A stretch of DNA of 64,000 nt from NCBI GenBank assembly GCA_031395485.1, contig JANNUS010000010.1, forward strand, positions 414,226 through 478,225, read 5' to 3'. Within the stretch, counting starts at the first letter, position 1; each line of letters starts with the position of its first letter. This document shows positions 33,141-42,389 of this stretch, piece by piece. The position numbers were made by a program, and so were the translations under genes. Below the pieces are notes generated by a model, which made no database searches, was not told the origin of the DNA, and saw only the letters and a program-made list of their open reading frames with translations. Source of the DNA: UBA2336 sp031395485. Its GTDB lineage: Bacteria > Bacteroidota > Bacteroidia > Cytophagales > Cyclobacteriaceae.

Positions 33141-34369
33141 TGTCTCCGTATCATTTATTTGAGGGTTACGGAGTGGAACTTGAGTACATGATTGTAGATC
33201 GTGACACCCTCGCTATAAAGCCCATCGCTGATGAGTTGCTAAAATATGAACTTGGAAGGTATGGAAGTGACTTTGAAAATGGAATTGTAACATGGTCGAA
33301 CGAGTTAGTGTTGCATTGCATCGAATTAAAATCGACCAAGCCAGAAGTTGATTTTGAAGCGCTTGAGGCTGCCTTTACTGAGAATGTAACGCGAATCAAC
33401 GCCATATTACTACGGTGGAACGCGATGCTTTTGCCAACAGCCGCTCACCCGTTTATGAATCCGTTGACAGAGGCCAAGTTGTGGCCCCACGATAATAACG
33501 AGGTATATGAAGTGTACAATAAAATTTTCGATTGCAGAGGACATGGCTGGTCGAACTTGCAGAGCACACACTTGAATTTACCATTTGATGGCGAAGAAGA
33601 ATTTGCAAAGCTTCATGCAGCCATTCGATTAGTATTGCCAATCCTTCCTGCGTTGTGCGCGAGCTCACCAATTATCGGAGGAAAATCAACAGGGTTGCTA
33701 GACACTCGATTACAGTATTACAAAACAAACCAGGCGAAAATACCAACCATTACGGGCAGCGTTATACCCGAAGCAGTTTTTTCATCAAATGAATATAAAC
33801 GCATTATTTATGATCCGATTAAAATGGATATCATACCGTTCGATCCAGAAGGAATGCTTGACCCTGTATGGGTAAATTCACGGGGCGCCATTTCGCGGTT
33901 TGATCGGGGATCCATTGAAATTAGGTTAATGGATGTGCAAGAATGTCCTGCTGCAGATCTAGCAATTCAAACATTGGTGATTGAAACGATAAAAGCCCTG
34001 GTTAATGAAGAATTTATCAGTATCGATGATCAAATGAAATGGGAGGCCGAACCGTTAGCTCAAATTCTTGAAGCTGGTGTTGAGAAAGCGGAACAGGCCG
34101 TAATCAACGATAAAGCATACTTAAAAATATTCAGACTAGAAGCTGGGACCTCAACAGTTGGAGCATTGTGGAATCATATCCTCACTCAGCTACTCGTTAC
34201 GGATGATCTAAAAAACAGGAGGCACGATTTAGAAATTATTTTGAATCGGGGATCGCTAGCTACTCGAATTGTTCGCTCACTTAATGGAGATTACTCAGCA
34301 AATTCGGTAGTAAATATTTATCGAGTTTTATCGAATTGCCTGATGCGAAATCGATTGTTTTTGGGTTGA
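33140..34369 (+). CDS. Glutamate-cysteine ligase family 2 (GCS2) protein
   Basis: 409 residues of the GCS2 carboxylate-amine ligase fold: GYGVELEYMIVDRDT at the start, SNELVLHCIELKS, LQSTHLNLPF, CASSPIIGGKSTG, and SIEIRLMDVQECP near 270. These residues make up the ATP/Mg and carboxylate sites. The family joins an amino acid to a glutamate-type carboxylate. As the fourth gene of a one-base-overlap operon (TAATG), it most likely makes a precursor or an adduct together with the ATP-grasp ligase rather than glutathione, since no gshB-type partner is near. Confidence 0.85.
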   Translation: MSPYHLFEGYGVELEYMIVDRDTLAIKPIADELLKYELGRYGSDFENGIVTWSNELVLHCIELKSTKPEVDFEALEAAFTENVTRINAILLRWNAMLLPTAAHPFMNPLTEAKLWPHDNNEVYEVYNKIFDCRGHGWSNLQSTHLNLPFDGEEEFAKLHAAIRLVLPILPALCASSPIIGGKSTGLLDTRLQYYKTNQAKIPTITGSVIPEAVFSSNEYKRIIYDPIKMDIIPFDPEGMLDPVWVNSRGAISRFDRGSIEIRLMDVQECPAADLAIQTLVIETIKALVNEEFISIDDQMKWEAEPLAQILEAGVEKAEQAVINDKAYLKIFRLEAGTSTVGALWNHILTQLLVTDDLKNRRHDLEIILNRGSLATRIVRSLNGDYSANSVVNIYRVLSNCLMRNRLFLG

Positions 34370-34375
34370 GTTATT

Positions 34376-34442
34376 TGTCAGCTTGAGCTTGCCGAAACGG
34401 GATATTTGAAACCGATGTAGTTTCGGCTGGCTCAGTCTGACA
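34376..34442. repeat. Imperfect inverted repeat / terminator between convergent genes
   Basis: TGTCAG (34376) through GCCGAAAC pairs with GTTTCGGC through CTGACA (34442), with mismatches in the middle of the arms and a loop of about 20 bases. The TCAGnnTGAGC-type arms resemble a common interspersed palindrome in Bacteroidota. It closes the GCS2 operon (+) and the small secreted-protein gene (-). Confidence 0.6.
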
Positions 34443-34448
34443 GATTAA

Positions 34449-34868
34449 TTAATTTGCAGTGATTGCGTCTTTTGCAACGTTGGTTTCAACAACGACTTTT
34501 ACAATCGATCCTTTTATTTTATTGTTTACGGTTGTTTTAAGTATTACCTGGTATTCCCCCTCCTTTGCATCGGCAGCAGCAGTGAACGACACTACGCTAT
34601 TTTCAAACAAACCATCAGTTGGTGCATACAATACGGTGACGCCCTTTGGTAATGAAGAGGATAGGCCTAATTTCGCAGTTGAACGAGAATAACTTTTTGA
34701 TTTTAAAATCGAAACAGTTAGCTGTTTAGTCTCACCGGGTTTCAACCTAACTACATTTTCAGAAAGTGAAACTGAATATTCTGTACGAGGTGCGGTTTTC
34801 TCTTGAGCATTTCCATGAGTAAGAGTTGCTGCAACAAGAACGATTGAGAGGACAATTAATTTTTTCAT
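34449..34868 (-). CDS. Small secreted beta-sandwich protein
   Basis: 139 residues with a signal peptide (MKKLIVLSIVLVAATLTHGN, cleaved near AQ). The mature part looks like one NEW3/Ig-like domain: VRLKPGETKQLTVSI, LPKGVTVLYAPT, SVVSFTAAADAKEGEYQVIL and KIKGSIVKVVVET. Such domains stabilise or bind surface glycans and proteins. No partner is evident; it stands alone. Function unknown. Confidence 0.7.
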   Translation of the reverse strand: MKKLIVLSIVLVAATLTHGNAQEKTAPRTEYSVSLSENVVRLKPGETKQLTVSILKSKSYSRSTAKLGLSSSLPKGVTVLYAPTDGLFENSVVSFTAAADAKEGEYQVILKTTVNNKIKGSIVKVVVETNVAKDAITAN

Positions 34869-35132
34869 GCTTTTGGGGTTTTGTTATATGCAAGGATACG
34901 TTCCTGTTTATGGAATGATTCATGTGTATTAAGAATTGAAGCTAACGGTAGCGATTTTGGGGCTAATAGTATTTCGGTGGGGCGAATTGAAACCGTGTGG
35001 GGTGAATGCTAAGGGTATAATCTCTGTGTACCTCTGCGTGAATTACTCAGCGTTCTCTGCGGTAAGCAAAATTTAACCTTAGAGAGTGCTGATGTCGCAA
35101 AGAATAACGCTTAGGAAAAATTTTTAAGAAAA
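34869..35132. other. Intergenic region with a weak repeat-like stretch
   Basis: 264 bases with no open frame or RNA gene that I can support. Near 35025-35090 lies TACCTCTGCGTGAATTACTC then GCGTTCTCTGCGGTAA, a sequence type that recurs between genes in Bacteroidota genomes. It may contain the promoter of the secreted protein gene. Confidence 0.35.
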
Positions 35133-36032
35133 TCAATACAACTCCATCATATTGCGTAACTGACTGATTTTCTCGATCAGCTCTTTCCCTTTTGGCCTTG
35201 AAACAGGAATTGAAAAATCTGAATCTCTAATTTGAAGTTTGTAACCGTTTGTGTTACCAGTAATTGTGCTGATAGCGTGAACATTAACGATATAGGATCG
35301 GTGACATCGAATTGTAAAACTGTTGTTCAATTGGTTTTCAATGCTTTTCAGGTTTACCCGAAGTAATTTCTTTTCTAGCCCATGCCCGTTTTTCCAAAAT
35401 ACAGTAGAGTAGTTATCATCTGCTTCAATGAACAATAGCTCTGGCAGGTTAAACGTAAGGGTTTCTGTTGTATCTGAAAAAATGGTAACACGTGTATTGT
35501 TCTTCGAAACTTCTTTTTTTAACGCTTGAATTTTATCCAATTCGAGATTTGTACGAATAGCGCTTTTAAGATTTTCCTGTAGTAAGTTATTTCGGAATAA
35601 AAGTGCCATGATGCTGATGGGAATAATCCCAGTAAGCCCCACTTGAATACAAATGTGAATAAGAATATCAACTAGTGGTTTTTCGGGGCAAATAAAGAGT
35701 TTGTCAACAACCGTGTTGACAAACGTAATCATTATGCAAATCCAAAGGGTGTGCAATATGTATTTTTTAACTGTCCAACGAATTGGATCCATCGCTGCAA
35801 TGGCTAAAAGCTTGGGAAGCCAAACTATATTCAGAAAAAGAATCGCAAAGGTCACCCCTCCAAACATAAATTTTTGTGGGGAGGTTAGAATGATATCGAA
35901 ATTGTTTTGTGGTTTATACACATGCAGGAAAAAGACTACAAATAGACCAACACCTATTGATAAGAGCGTATTCTTCCTGTCATCGTTTAGATAGTATGGA
36001 AATGGAGAATTTAGTTTTTCGGCCAGCTTCAT
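35133..36032 (-). CDS. Membrane-anchored LytTR DNA-binding regulator
   Basis: About 299 residues from the ATG at 36032; a TTG at 36050 would add six residues. Four membrane helices (roughly 25-45, 58-82, 92-112, 122-145) precede a short coiled linker and a C-terminal LytTR domain (about 190-295: LPELLFIEADDNYSTVFWKN, KKLLRVNLKSIENQL, FTIRCHRSYIVNVHAISTI). LytTR proteins bind direct-repeat operators with a beta-strand domain. The anchored form without a receiver suggests direct membrane sensing. No histidine kinase is adjacent; the ECF pair sits about 170 bases upstream. Confidence 0.88.
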   Translation of the reverse strand: MKLAEKLNSPFPYYLNDDRKNTLLSIGVGLFVVFFLHVYKPQNNFDIILTSPQKFMFGGVTFAILFLNIVWLPKLLAIAAMDPIRWTVKKYILHTLWICIMITFVNTVVDKLFICPEKPLVDILIHICIQVGLTGIIPISIMALLFRNNLLQENLKSAIRTNLELDKIQALKKEVSKNNTRVTIFSDTTETLTFNLPELLFIEADDNYSTVFWKNGHGLEKKLLRVNLKSIENQLNNSFTIRCHRSYIVNVHAISTITGNTNGYKLQIRDSDFSIPVSRPKGKELIEKISQLRNMMELY

Positions 36033-36198
36033 AGTAATTCCGAAAGGCAATTTTTTGGTGCGAGGTCTGATTTAACCATAAAGCTAAGCGATTGAAAAAG
36101 CTACTTGCCAGTATAGTTCCTTAAACTGTTAAAATAGTCTTTGGGTTCTGTACCGAACAGTAAATCTGGGGTAAAATGTAAGGCTTTGGGGTAAAAAA

Positions 36199-36810
36199 CT
36201 AATCTTGAAGTTCGTTTAAAAGCTCTTTGAGTTTATCCAGGTGATTGCCGTAAAGCTTTCGGAGGTACAAATTCGTTATTATTATGGACGCGATAAAAAA
36301 TATTCCCGTAGGCAACACTAAATAGAGTATCGTTTTGGTTTGGCCAAGAGTATGAAGAAAATCATCAAGCCCCCTTTCCATTGCGCCAAAAAATAGTCCC
36401 AGGCAAAAATAGACTGGGTATAGAATGGCGTAACTTTTTTTGTAAAAATTAAGGTAGATGGTAAGACGTTCGAGTAAATGCTGTAAACTGTTTTTCAGGT
36501 TTTCAGTGGAAGGATTGAATTGATTTAGGAGAATAATTTTTTTTATATAGTAAAATAAATATGAAACATACAGAATTAGCAACGAGATAATCATCCACAT
36601 GAGCGCTCCGCTTTCCAGCGTAAGGGCATAAATACCTAACCCAATTCCACAGGCAATCGTGAAGATCAACTCAAACCAAACATTGCGTTTCAGTTTACTG
36701 ATAATTGAATTGCTACGCCCTTTTATCATGAGGGCAATTTCCGCTTCTTTTTTCGGTTCGAAGTTGGGTTTATCTTTTTTCCAAATTGATTTCAGATCGT
36801 CCAGTTCCAT
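36199..36810 (-). CDS. Membrane protein, likely partner of the ECF sigma factor
   Basis: 203 residues. A charged N-terminal segment (MELDDLKSIWKKDKPNFEPK) is followed by four predicted helices (about 45-62, 67-88, 118-140, 155-180). It lies four bases downstream of the ECF sigma factor gene on the same strand. The position and N-terminal cytoplasmic tail fit an anti-sigma-type regulator, but no ZAS zinc motif (HxxxCxxC) is present, so this is inference. Confidence 0.7.
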   Translation of the reverse strand: MELDDLKSIWKKDKPNFEPKKEAEIALMIKGRSNSIISKLKRNVWFELIFTIACGIGLGIYALTLESGALMWMIISLLILYVSYLFYYIKKIILLNQFNPSTENLKNSLQHLLERLTIYLNFYKKSYAILYPVYFCLGLFFGAMERGLDDFLHTLGQTKTILYLVLPTGIFFIASIIITNLYLRKLYGNHLDKLKELLNELQD

Positions 36811-36814
36811 CCCA

Positions 36815-37303
36815 TTATTTTATGAGGTTGCGTATTTTTTCACGGATACGATTCATTCGCACCCGAACATTGTTTTGAGTGATGCCAATCGTGTCAGCGA
36901 TTTCATCGTAGGGTACTTCATCTAAGGCCATCATAATCATCGCTCGCTCAATTTCTGTCAATTTGCGAATAGCCGATTGCAGGTTTTGTAAATCATCTTC
37001 CAGATTATCCTCCTGCCTTTCAGAAACATTGAAATGGTGTTCATCTAACTCTTCTGTTTTTATTCTCCTTCCTAATTTTCGCAACCCCGAAATGGCAGTA
37101 TTTAATGCAATACGATACATCCAGGTGGTAATCTTCGATTCTCCCCTGAACGTATGGAATGACTTCCACAATTGAAGTACGATTTCCTGGAACAAATCAT
37201 TACGAGCCTCCTTGTTTGTTTCATATAGAATGCAAACTTTATGGATAAGCCCCTGATGTTCGTTCATGAGGGTAATAAATGATTTTTCTTTTTCTGTGTT
37301 CAA
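36815..37303 (-). CDS. RNA polymerase sigma factor, ECF-type sigma-70
   Basis: 162 residues. Region 2 (about 13-80: NEHQGLIHKVCILYETNKEA, DLFQEIVLQLWKSF, KITTWMYRIALNTAIS) and region 4 (about 108-160: LTEIERAMIMMALDEVPYDE, then a helix-turn-helix ending NNVRVRMNRIREKIRNL) are clear. A TTG start is likely because conservation begins before the internal ATG at 37267. It is probably auto-regulated and paired with the membrane protein that follows. It is divergent from the helix-hairpin-helix gene. Confidence 0.9.
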   Translation of the reverse strand: MNTEKEKSFITLMNEHQGLIHKVCILYETNKEARNDLFQEIVLQLWKSFHTFRGESKITTWMYRIALNTAISGLRKLGRRIKTEELDEHHFNVSERQEDNLEDDLQNLQSAIRKLTEIERAMIMMALDEVPYDEIADTIGITQNNVRVRMNRIREKIRNLIK

Positions 37304-37471
37304 CGGGTACAGTCAGTAAGTCGAAAGTATTGAAAGATAATTACAAAATGTATTGTTGTAAGGTTGGGCTACTGCTATTTTAGGTAAAAAAGATTCTCGA
37401 TAATTATCACGTGAGCAGATAATAAGCCGTAAAGTGTTTTGTTTACACCTTTTTTTTAAGAAAGTTGAGTT

Positions 37472-38368
37472 GTGAAAAGCGTAAGGCACCATATTAGGAA
37501 TTTCTTTGGATTCTCTCGGGCGCAAACCAATGGTTTTGTTGTTTTAATGGTTGTCATTTTTGTCGCTCTTTTTTCTAAACCTATCTATCATTCATGGGTT
37601 AGCAATCGGGCAGCTGATTTTTCGAAAGAGCGTAAGATTTTAGATAGCCTTACAGCCAATTGGGAACAACAAAAGCTGGAGCTGAGTTCTATCCCAGTAT
37701 CGGAGGAGACAGTACTAACCTTGTCTGATTTTAATCCAAATACCGTAACATCAGATGAGCTAATAGAATTAGGCTTTTCGGAGCGCATGGCAAATCGTTT
37801 AATTAATTTCAGAAGTAAGGGTGGAGAGTTTCGAATTAAAGCTGACTTAAAAAAACTCTATGGAATGGATTCAGTCTTCTATAAAAGGCTCTTTCCATTT
37901 ATTCAACTTCCTGAAGCAATTGCGTACCCAGTAAAACCATACCCCTTTAATACTGGAAAGAAGGCAATTACATTTGATCTTAACGAAGCAGACACAGCAC
38001 AACTTCAACGTGTTTTTGGTGTAGGACCGGTGCTTGCAAAGCGAATTGTTAAATATCGAGAGCGGCTCGGAGGTTTTGTAAGCAATGATCAGTTGAAGGA
38101 AGTTTATGGGTTAGATTCGGCAGTAATAGCGAAGATTACAAATGCATCTTTCCTGAAGGAAGGGTTCATACCGCATAAAATTAATATTAATACAGCCGAT
38201 GAGGCGGTGATTTCGATTCATCCGTATGCTTCCAGAAAAATGGCAAGTGCTATTGTAACATACCGATTTCAACATGGCAATTATCAGTCAATTGATGACA
38301 TCCGGAAAATTGAAATCATAGATAAACGGGTAGTGGATAAAATTTACATATACCTAACGGTTGAGTGA
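37472..38368 (+). CDS. Membrane-anchored helix-hairpin-helix protein (ComEA-like)
   Basis: 298 residues, GTG start. One N-terminal membrane helix (about 22-42) precedes three helix-hairpin-helix units: LGFSERMANRLINFRSKGGE, VFGVGPVLAKRIVKYRERLG and ASRKMASAIVTYRFQHGNYQ. HhH domains bind DNA backbones non-specifically; a membrane-anchored copy resembles ComEA, which captures DNA during uptake, although ComEA proper is shorter. Its stop overlaps the start of the large helicase gene (8 bases), an unusual coupling that may mean joint function in DNA handling. Confidence 0.85.
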   Translation: MKSVRHHIRNFFGFSRAQTNGFVVLMVVIFVALFSKPIYHSWVSNRAADFSKERKILDSLTANWEQQKLELSSIPVSEETVLTLSDFNPNTVTSDELIELGFSERMANRLINFRSKGGEFRIKADLKKLYGMDSVFYKRLFPFIQLPEAIAYPVKPYPFNTGKKAITFDLNEADTAQLQRVFGVGPVLAKRIVKYRERLGGFVSNDQLKEVYGLDSAVIAKITNASFLKEGFIPHKININTADEAVISIHPYASRKMASAIVTYRFQHGNYQSIDDIRKIEIIDKRVVDKIYIYLTVE

Positions 38369-41300
38369 TTCAAACAACCATATTCTCCAAACGTTTCTGC
38401 GCAGGCTTACTAACCTAAGCGGCAGCAATCGATCGTTGTTGTTACTCCGGTTGCACAGTGAGCAACTTCTCGATTTGCAACAATTAAGTTTTCTGAATGG
38501 CGAAAAGGCATTTGAAATTATCAAAGCCCTTATTGCGGGTAAGTCTAAGAAAATTTGCCCGCTGCTTGATAGCCGCATGGAAGCCACCAACGAAGCCAGT
38601 AAAAAATTAAAGCGATTGCAGCGACTTGATAAGTTTATTTTTGAAGAGCGTGGCTCGTATGATTTACACATAGGCTGGCCGTTTGTGCGCGGAAAATTTT
38701 TAGATGGTACACTGGTTCGCTGCCCGTTATTGTATTTTCCAATATCAATTATTCAGGAGAATACACAATGGGTGGTAACTCTTCGTGAAGATGCTGGAAT
38801 TTCATTTAATAAATCGTTTTTACTAGCATACTCATTTTACAATAAACTAAAATTGAGTGATGACCTGGCCGATACATCCTTTGAGGATTTTGATCGCGAC
38901 AGCACTGCTTTTAGAACGCAGTTGTATCAATTGTTAAATGAAACTGTTGAGCTGAATTTTAACCCCGATACGTTTACAGATAACTTGGTACCGTTCGAAG
39001 AATTCCGTAAAACTGAGTTTGAAGAACGGCATCATGCAGGTGAAATAAAACTCCATCCCGAGGCAGTACTGGGAATATTTCCGCAGGCTGGTTCGCAGCT
39101 TGTTCAGGATTATGTTCATTTAATCGAAAATCAGCCGGGTATAAATTTTGAAGAATTCTTCTCTTCACGGGTTGAAAACTCCACATCGATTGAGAATTGG
39201 GGTTCAAGCATAAAGGAAGAGAAGATTTATACTCCATTTATGTTGGATTCCTACCAGGAGCATGCTTTGCGCATTATTAAAGATGGAAAATCACTGGTGG
39301 TGCAAGGCCCACCCGGAACTGGAAAGTCTCAGCTCATTTCAAACCTAATGGCAGATGCGATTGCCTCCGGAAAAAAGATTCTTCTGGTTTGCCAAAAGCG
39401 TGTTGCGTTGGATGTTGTCTATGACCGTTTAAAAAAAACCGGACTTGGGGATTTTCTTTGTCTCATTCATGATTTCCGTAACGACAGAAAAAGCATTTAT
39501 GAAAAACTAGCAAGACAGATTGATGGCATTGATGATTTTAAAGCTCTCAATCGAAGTGTCGATACTATTCAGTTAGAGCGGAGATTTTTTCAAGTGTGTC
39601 GTACAATTGACCAACATGTAGAAACGCTTGAAGAATTTCGTAGCTCCTTATTTGATGAAAAGGAGTGTGGCATTAGTGTGAAGGAACTTTACCTTACCTC
39701 TAATCCTAAATTAGAGAGTATCAATATCCAACATGAATATCAGAATTTCAATTTCAATGTAATAAGCGACTATGTTTCTAAAATTCGAAGGTATGTTCAA
39801 TATGCTTCAATTCTGGAAGTAGAGGGCCATGTGTGGAGAAATAGAAAGTCATTCGCAGCATTTCAACTTGGTCATCTAAAGGAAATTGAAGACACAATAA
39901 AATCAATTCCAATCTTTCAGCAACAGTTGAATAATGAGCTAAGCAATTTTATTTCTTACCGGTGGAGTCTCGAAGAATGCGAATTGCTTTTAAGAAAGAA
40001 GCAAGTGGTGTTTGACATGCTGGCGTTAGTGAAGGATGATGAATCGTTTCGGTATTTCCAGTCAATGGATGAGCAAAAAGTTGAAGAGCCAAATTTACAA
40101 TGGCTTCAAAATGAAGAATATTTATGTTTGAATTGTTTCGAGGGCGTTGGGGTGGAGGCATCGTTACCATTGAATCAAATTGAAATGTGTCTTGCAGTGC
40201 TGCAAGAGCGGATTGCGGTGCAGGCAAATATTTTTAAGCGTATTCATTGGGAGTTATTTTCAAAGCAGAGATCTTACCTTAGTCGCGTGCTCACTGCAAA
40301 TGAGTTACAGTTTAATATAATTGGCCTTTCATCGTTACGGCAACGGCTGCATAACCGATTGAAGATTGAGGATCAACTAGTAGCATTTCATAGTAAAAAG
40401 TGGCTCTTAGCGGCACCGAAAAGCCTCTCTTTTAATAAGCTTAGAAACTGGTTTAGTCTTCAGAAGGCAGCCATGCGTGCAAAGTTTATTTTTGATTCGT
40501 TACCTGCATTACAATCGGCAATCAATATTCACAAGCTCACGTATGAGCAGTTTCAGCAAATACCAATTTCGGTATTTGCGATTATTCAAAAAGTTCCGAG
40601 CCACGTTCAAGACTTGCAACGATACCTTACAACCAATCAAATAATCCAGATCATCGCAACCCCGGATCTTGAAGTTAAATTCATGCACTCGCTTCAAGTA
40701 GATTTTGACAGATTGTGTGAGTTTGATAAAATCAAAGAGGCAATGCTCTCCTATGAAAACAGTGTATTGTTAAAGCTTGCTGAGCATGTTGGAAGTTGGG
40801 AGGTTGATAGGATTACAAAGCTTTTTCAAAACAGTATTCGGCTGGCATGGATTGATCATATTGAGATGAAGCACCCGATACTTCGGTCTGTTTCTACTTT
40901 TATGATGGACGAAATGCAACAGGAGTTGCGGCTCCTGGTTCAGGAAAAGCAACAGTTGAGTACGGAGATTGTCATGCTTCGTGCACGCGAACAGGTATAT
41001 GAAAAAATTGAATATAACAGGTTGAATAATAGAGTTACCTACCGCGACTTACACCACCAGGTTACAAAAAAGAAAAAAATATGGCCTGTTCGAAAAATAG
41101 TATCAGAATTTTCGGAGGAGATATTTAATCTGATGCCTTGTTGGATGGCTTCACCGGAAGCTGTATCGGCCGTATTCCCTATGCAGCCATTATTTGACTT
41201 AGTTATTTTCGATGAAGCTTCTCAATGTTTTTCCGAACGGGGTATTCCAGCAATGTGCCGAGGCAATCAAGTACTGATTGCAGGCGACAGTAAACAATTA

Positions 41301-42329
41301 AAGCCATTTGAGTTGTATCAAGTTCGTTGGGACGCGGAGGAGGAATTAACCCCAGACGGTGAGGTTGATTCTTTGTTAGAGCTTTCAGAGCGATATCTAC
41401 CTACTGTTCACCTTCAAGGTCATTATCGTAGCCGGTCACAAGCGTTAATCGATTTTTCAAATAGGCGTTTCTATAATAATCGACTGCAACTTCTGCCTTC
41501 CTTTGAGACAATGAACACAAAGAATACGGCCATTGAATTTAAAAATGTTCATGGTATTTGGGAAGACCAACTTAATCGAGTTGAGGCTACAAGGGTTGTG
41601 GAGGAGGTTATAGAATTTACGAAGCAACAATCGTCCAGTGAAGTCGGGGTAATTACGTTCAATGCTCCTCAGCAACAACTAATCATCGATATGCTGGAAG
41701 ATCGTTTTGCGTTAGATCAAATTGCATGGCCTGAAACATTGTTTGTAAAGAATATTGAGAATGTTCAAGGCGATGAAAAAGATGTTATTATTTTTTGTAT
41801 TGGATACGCGCCAGATAAAAAGGGAAAAATCAATTTGCATTTTGGTAGCTTAAGTATGCCAGGCGGAGAAAACAGATTGAATGTTGCAGTAACACGCGCG
41901 CGCGAAAAAATCATAATAATCACCAGCCTTCAACCAGAGCAACTTAAAGTAGAGGATGTTAAAAATGAAGGCCCAAAATTATTACGTCAATACTTAGAGT
42001 ATGCACGATTGGTTTCACAAGGCTCGTATACCACAAGCAGGGCTGCGAATGTCGACCACGGGCTTGATTGGTATCTGGCAAAAAAGCTTTACTCAGAAAC
42101 GGTTAAGAAAAGCTGGTTGCCGTTTTCTGATTTGATAGTAGTAACGGGGCAAGGTGAAATTAAATCGTTAATTCTTACGGATGATGAAAATTTTAGCGAA
42201 GCTACAGCTAAGGCTACGAGCGCTACCATACCGTTGTTACTAAAAATGAAAGGTTGGAACCATACGTTGTTGTTCAGTAGAAATCATTGGCTCGATGCAA
42301 AATATGCTCCTGATGCACTGCTCCCCTAG
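38361..42329 (+). CDS. Large SF1 (DNA2/NAM7-like) helicase with degenerate C-terminal nuclease region
   Basis: 1322 residues, TTG start. The N-terminal 300 residues resemble the DUF4011-type leader (LRRLTNLSGSNRSLLLLRL). Walker A GPPGTGKS is at 316-323, the DEAD-type box DEASQ at 951-955, GDSKQLKPF at 976, and the motif VI-like VAVTRAREK at 1175-1183. About 600 residues separate the two RecA halves. Full-length relatives end in a Vsr/MTES_1575-like nuclease with a GWxxxRxWSxxW tail; here the end (KMKGWNHTLLFSRNHW) keeps the shape but not the acidic catalytic residues. Likely a DNA or RNA repair or defence helicase. It is coupled to the HhH protein. Confidence 0.85.
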   Translation: MSDSNNHILQTFLRRLTNLSGSNRSLLLLRLHSEQLLDLQQLSFLNGEKAFEIIKALIAGKSKKICPLLDSRMEATNEASKKLKRLQRLDKFIFEERGSYDLHIGWPFVRGKFLDGTLVRCPLLYFPISIIQENTQWVVTLREDAGISFNKSFLLAYSFYNKLKLSDDLADTSFEDFDRDSTAFRTQLYQLLNETVELNFNPDTFTDNLVPFEEFRKTEFEERHHAGEIKLHPEAVLGIFPQAGSQLVQDYVHLIENQPGINFEEFFSSRVENSTSIENWGSSIKEEKIYTPFMLDSYQEHALRIIKDGKSLVVQGPPGTGKSQLISNLMADAIASGKKILLVCQKRVALDVVYDRLKKTGLGDFLCLIHDFRNDRKSIYEKLARQIDGIDDFKALNRSVDTIQLERRFFQVCRTIDQHVETLEEFRSSLFDEKECGISVKELYLTSNPKLESINIQHEYQNFNFNVISDYVSKIRRYVQYASILEVEGHVWRNRKSFAAFQLGHLKEIEDTIKSIPIFQQQLNNELSNFISYRWSLEECELLLRKKQVVFDMLALVKDDESFRYFQSMDEQKVEEPNLQWLQNEEYLCLNCFEGVGVEASLPLNQIEMCLAVLQERIAVQANIFKRIHWELFSKQRSYLSRVLTANELQFNIIGLSSLRQRLHNRLKIEDQLVAFHSKKWLLAAPKSLSFNKLRNWFSLQKAAMRAKFIFDSLPALQSAINIHKLTYEQFQQIPISVFAIIQKVPSHVQDLQRYLTTNQIIQIIATPDLEVKFMHSLQVDFDRLCEFDKIKEAMLSYENSVLLKLAEHVGSWEVDRITKLFQNSIRLAWIDHIEMKHPILRSVSTFMMDEMQQELRLLVQEKQQLSTEIVMLRAREQVYEKIEYNRLNNRVTYRDLHHQVTKKKKIWPVRKIVSEFSEEIFNLMPCWMASPEAVSAVFPMQPLFDLVIFDEASQCFSERGIPAMCRGNQVLIAGDSKQLKPFELYQVRWDAEEELTPDGEVDSLLELSERYLPTVHLQGHYRSRSQALIDFSNRRFYNNRLQLLPSFETMNTKNTAIEFKNVHGIWEDQLNRVEATRVVEEVIEFTKQQSSSEVGVITFNAPQQQLIIDMLEDRFALDQIAWPETLFVKNIENVQGDEKDVIIFCIGYAPDKKGKINLHFGSLSMPGGENRLNVAVTRAREKIIIITSLQPEQLKVEDVKNEGPKLLRQYLEYARLVSQGSYTTSRAANVDHGLDWYLAKKLYSETVKKSWLPFSDLIVVTGQGEIKSLILTDDENFSEATAKATSATIPLLLKMKGWNHTLLFSRNHWLDAKYAPDALLP

Positions 42330-42389
42330 AATCTGTTTCCTTTCTTGAAATGGATAATGACAGTGAAAAACTTTATCTTCATCTTTTAT

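Noticed and set aside
33140..34369. Glutathione biosynthesis (gshA) assignment
   Set aside because: GCS2 proteins have other roles, no glutathione synthetase is adjacent, and the operon partner is an RLAN-type ligase.
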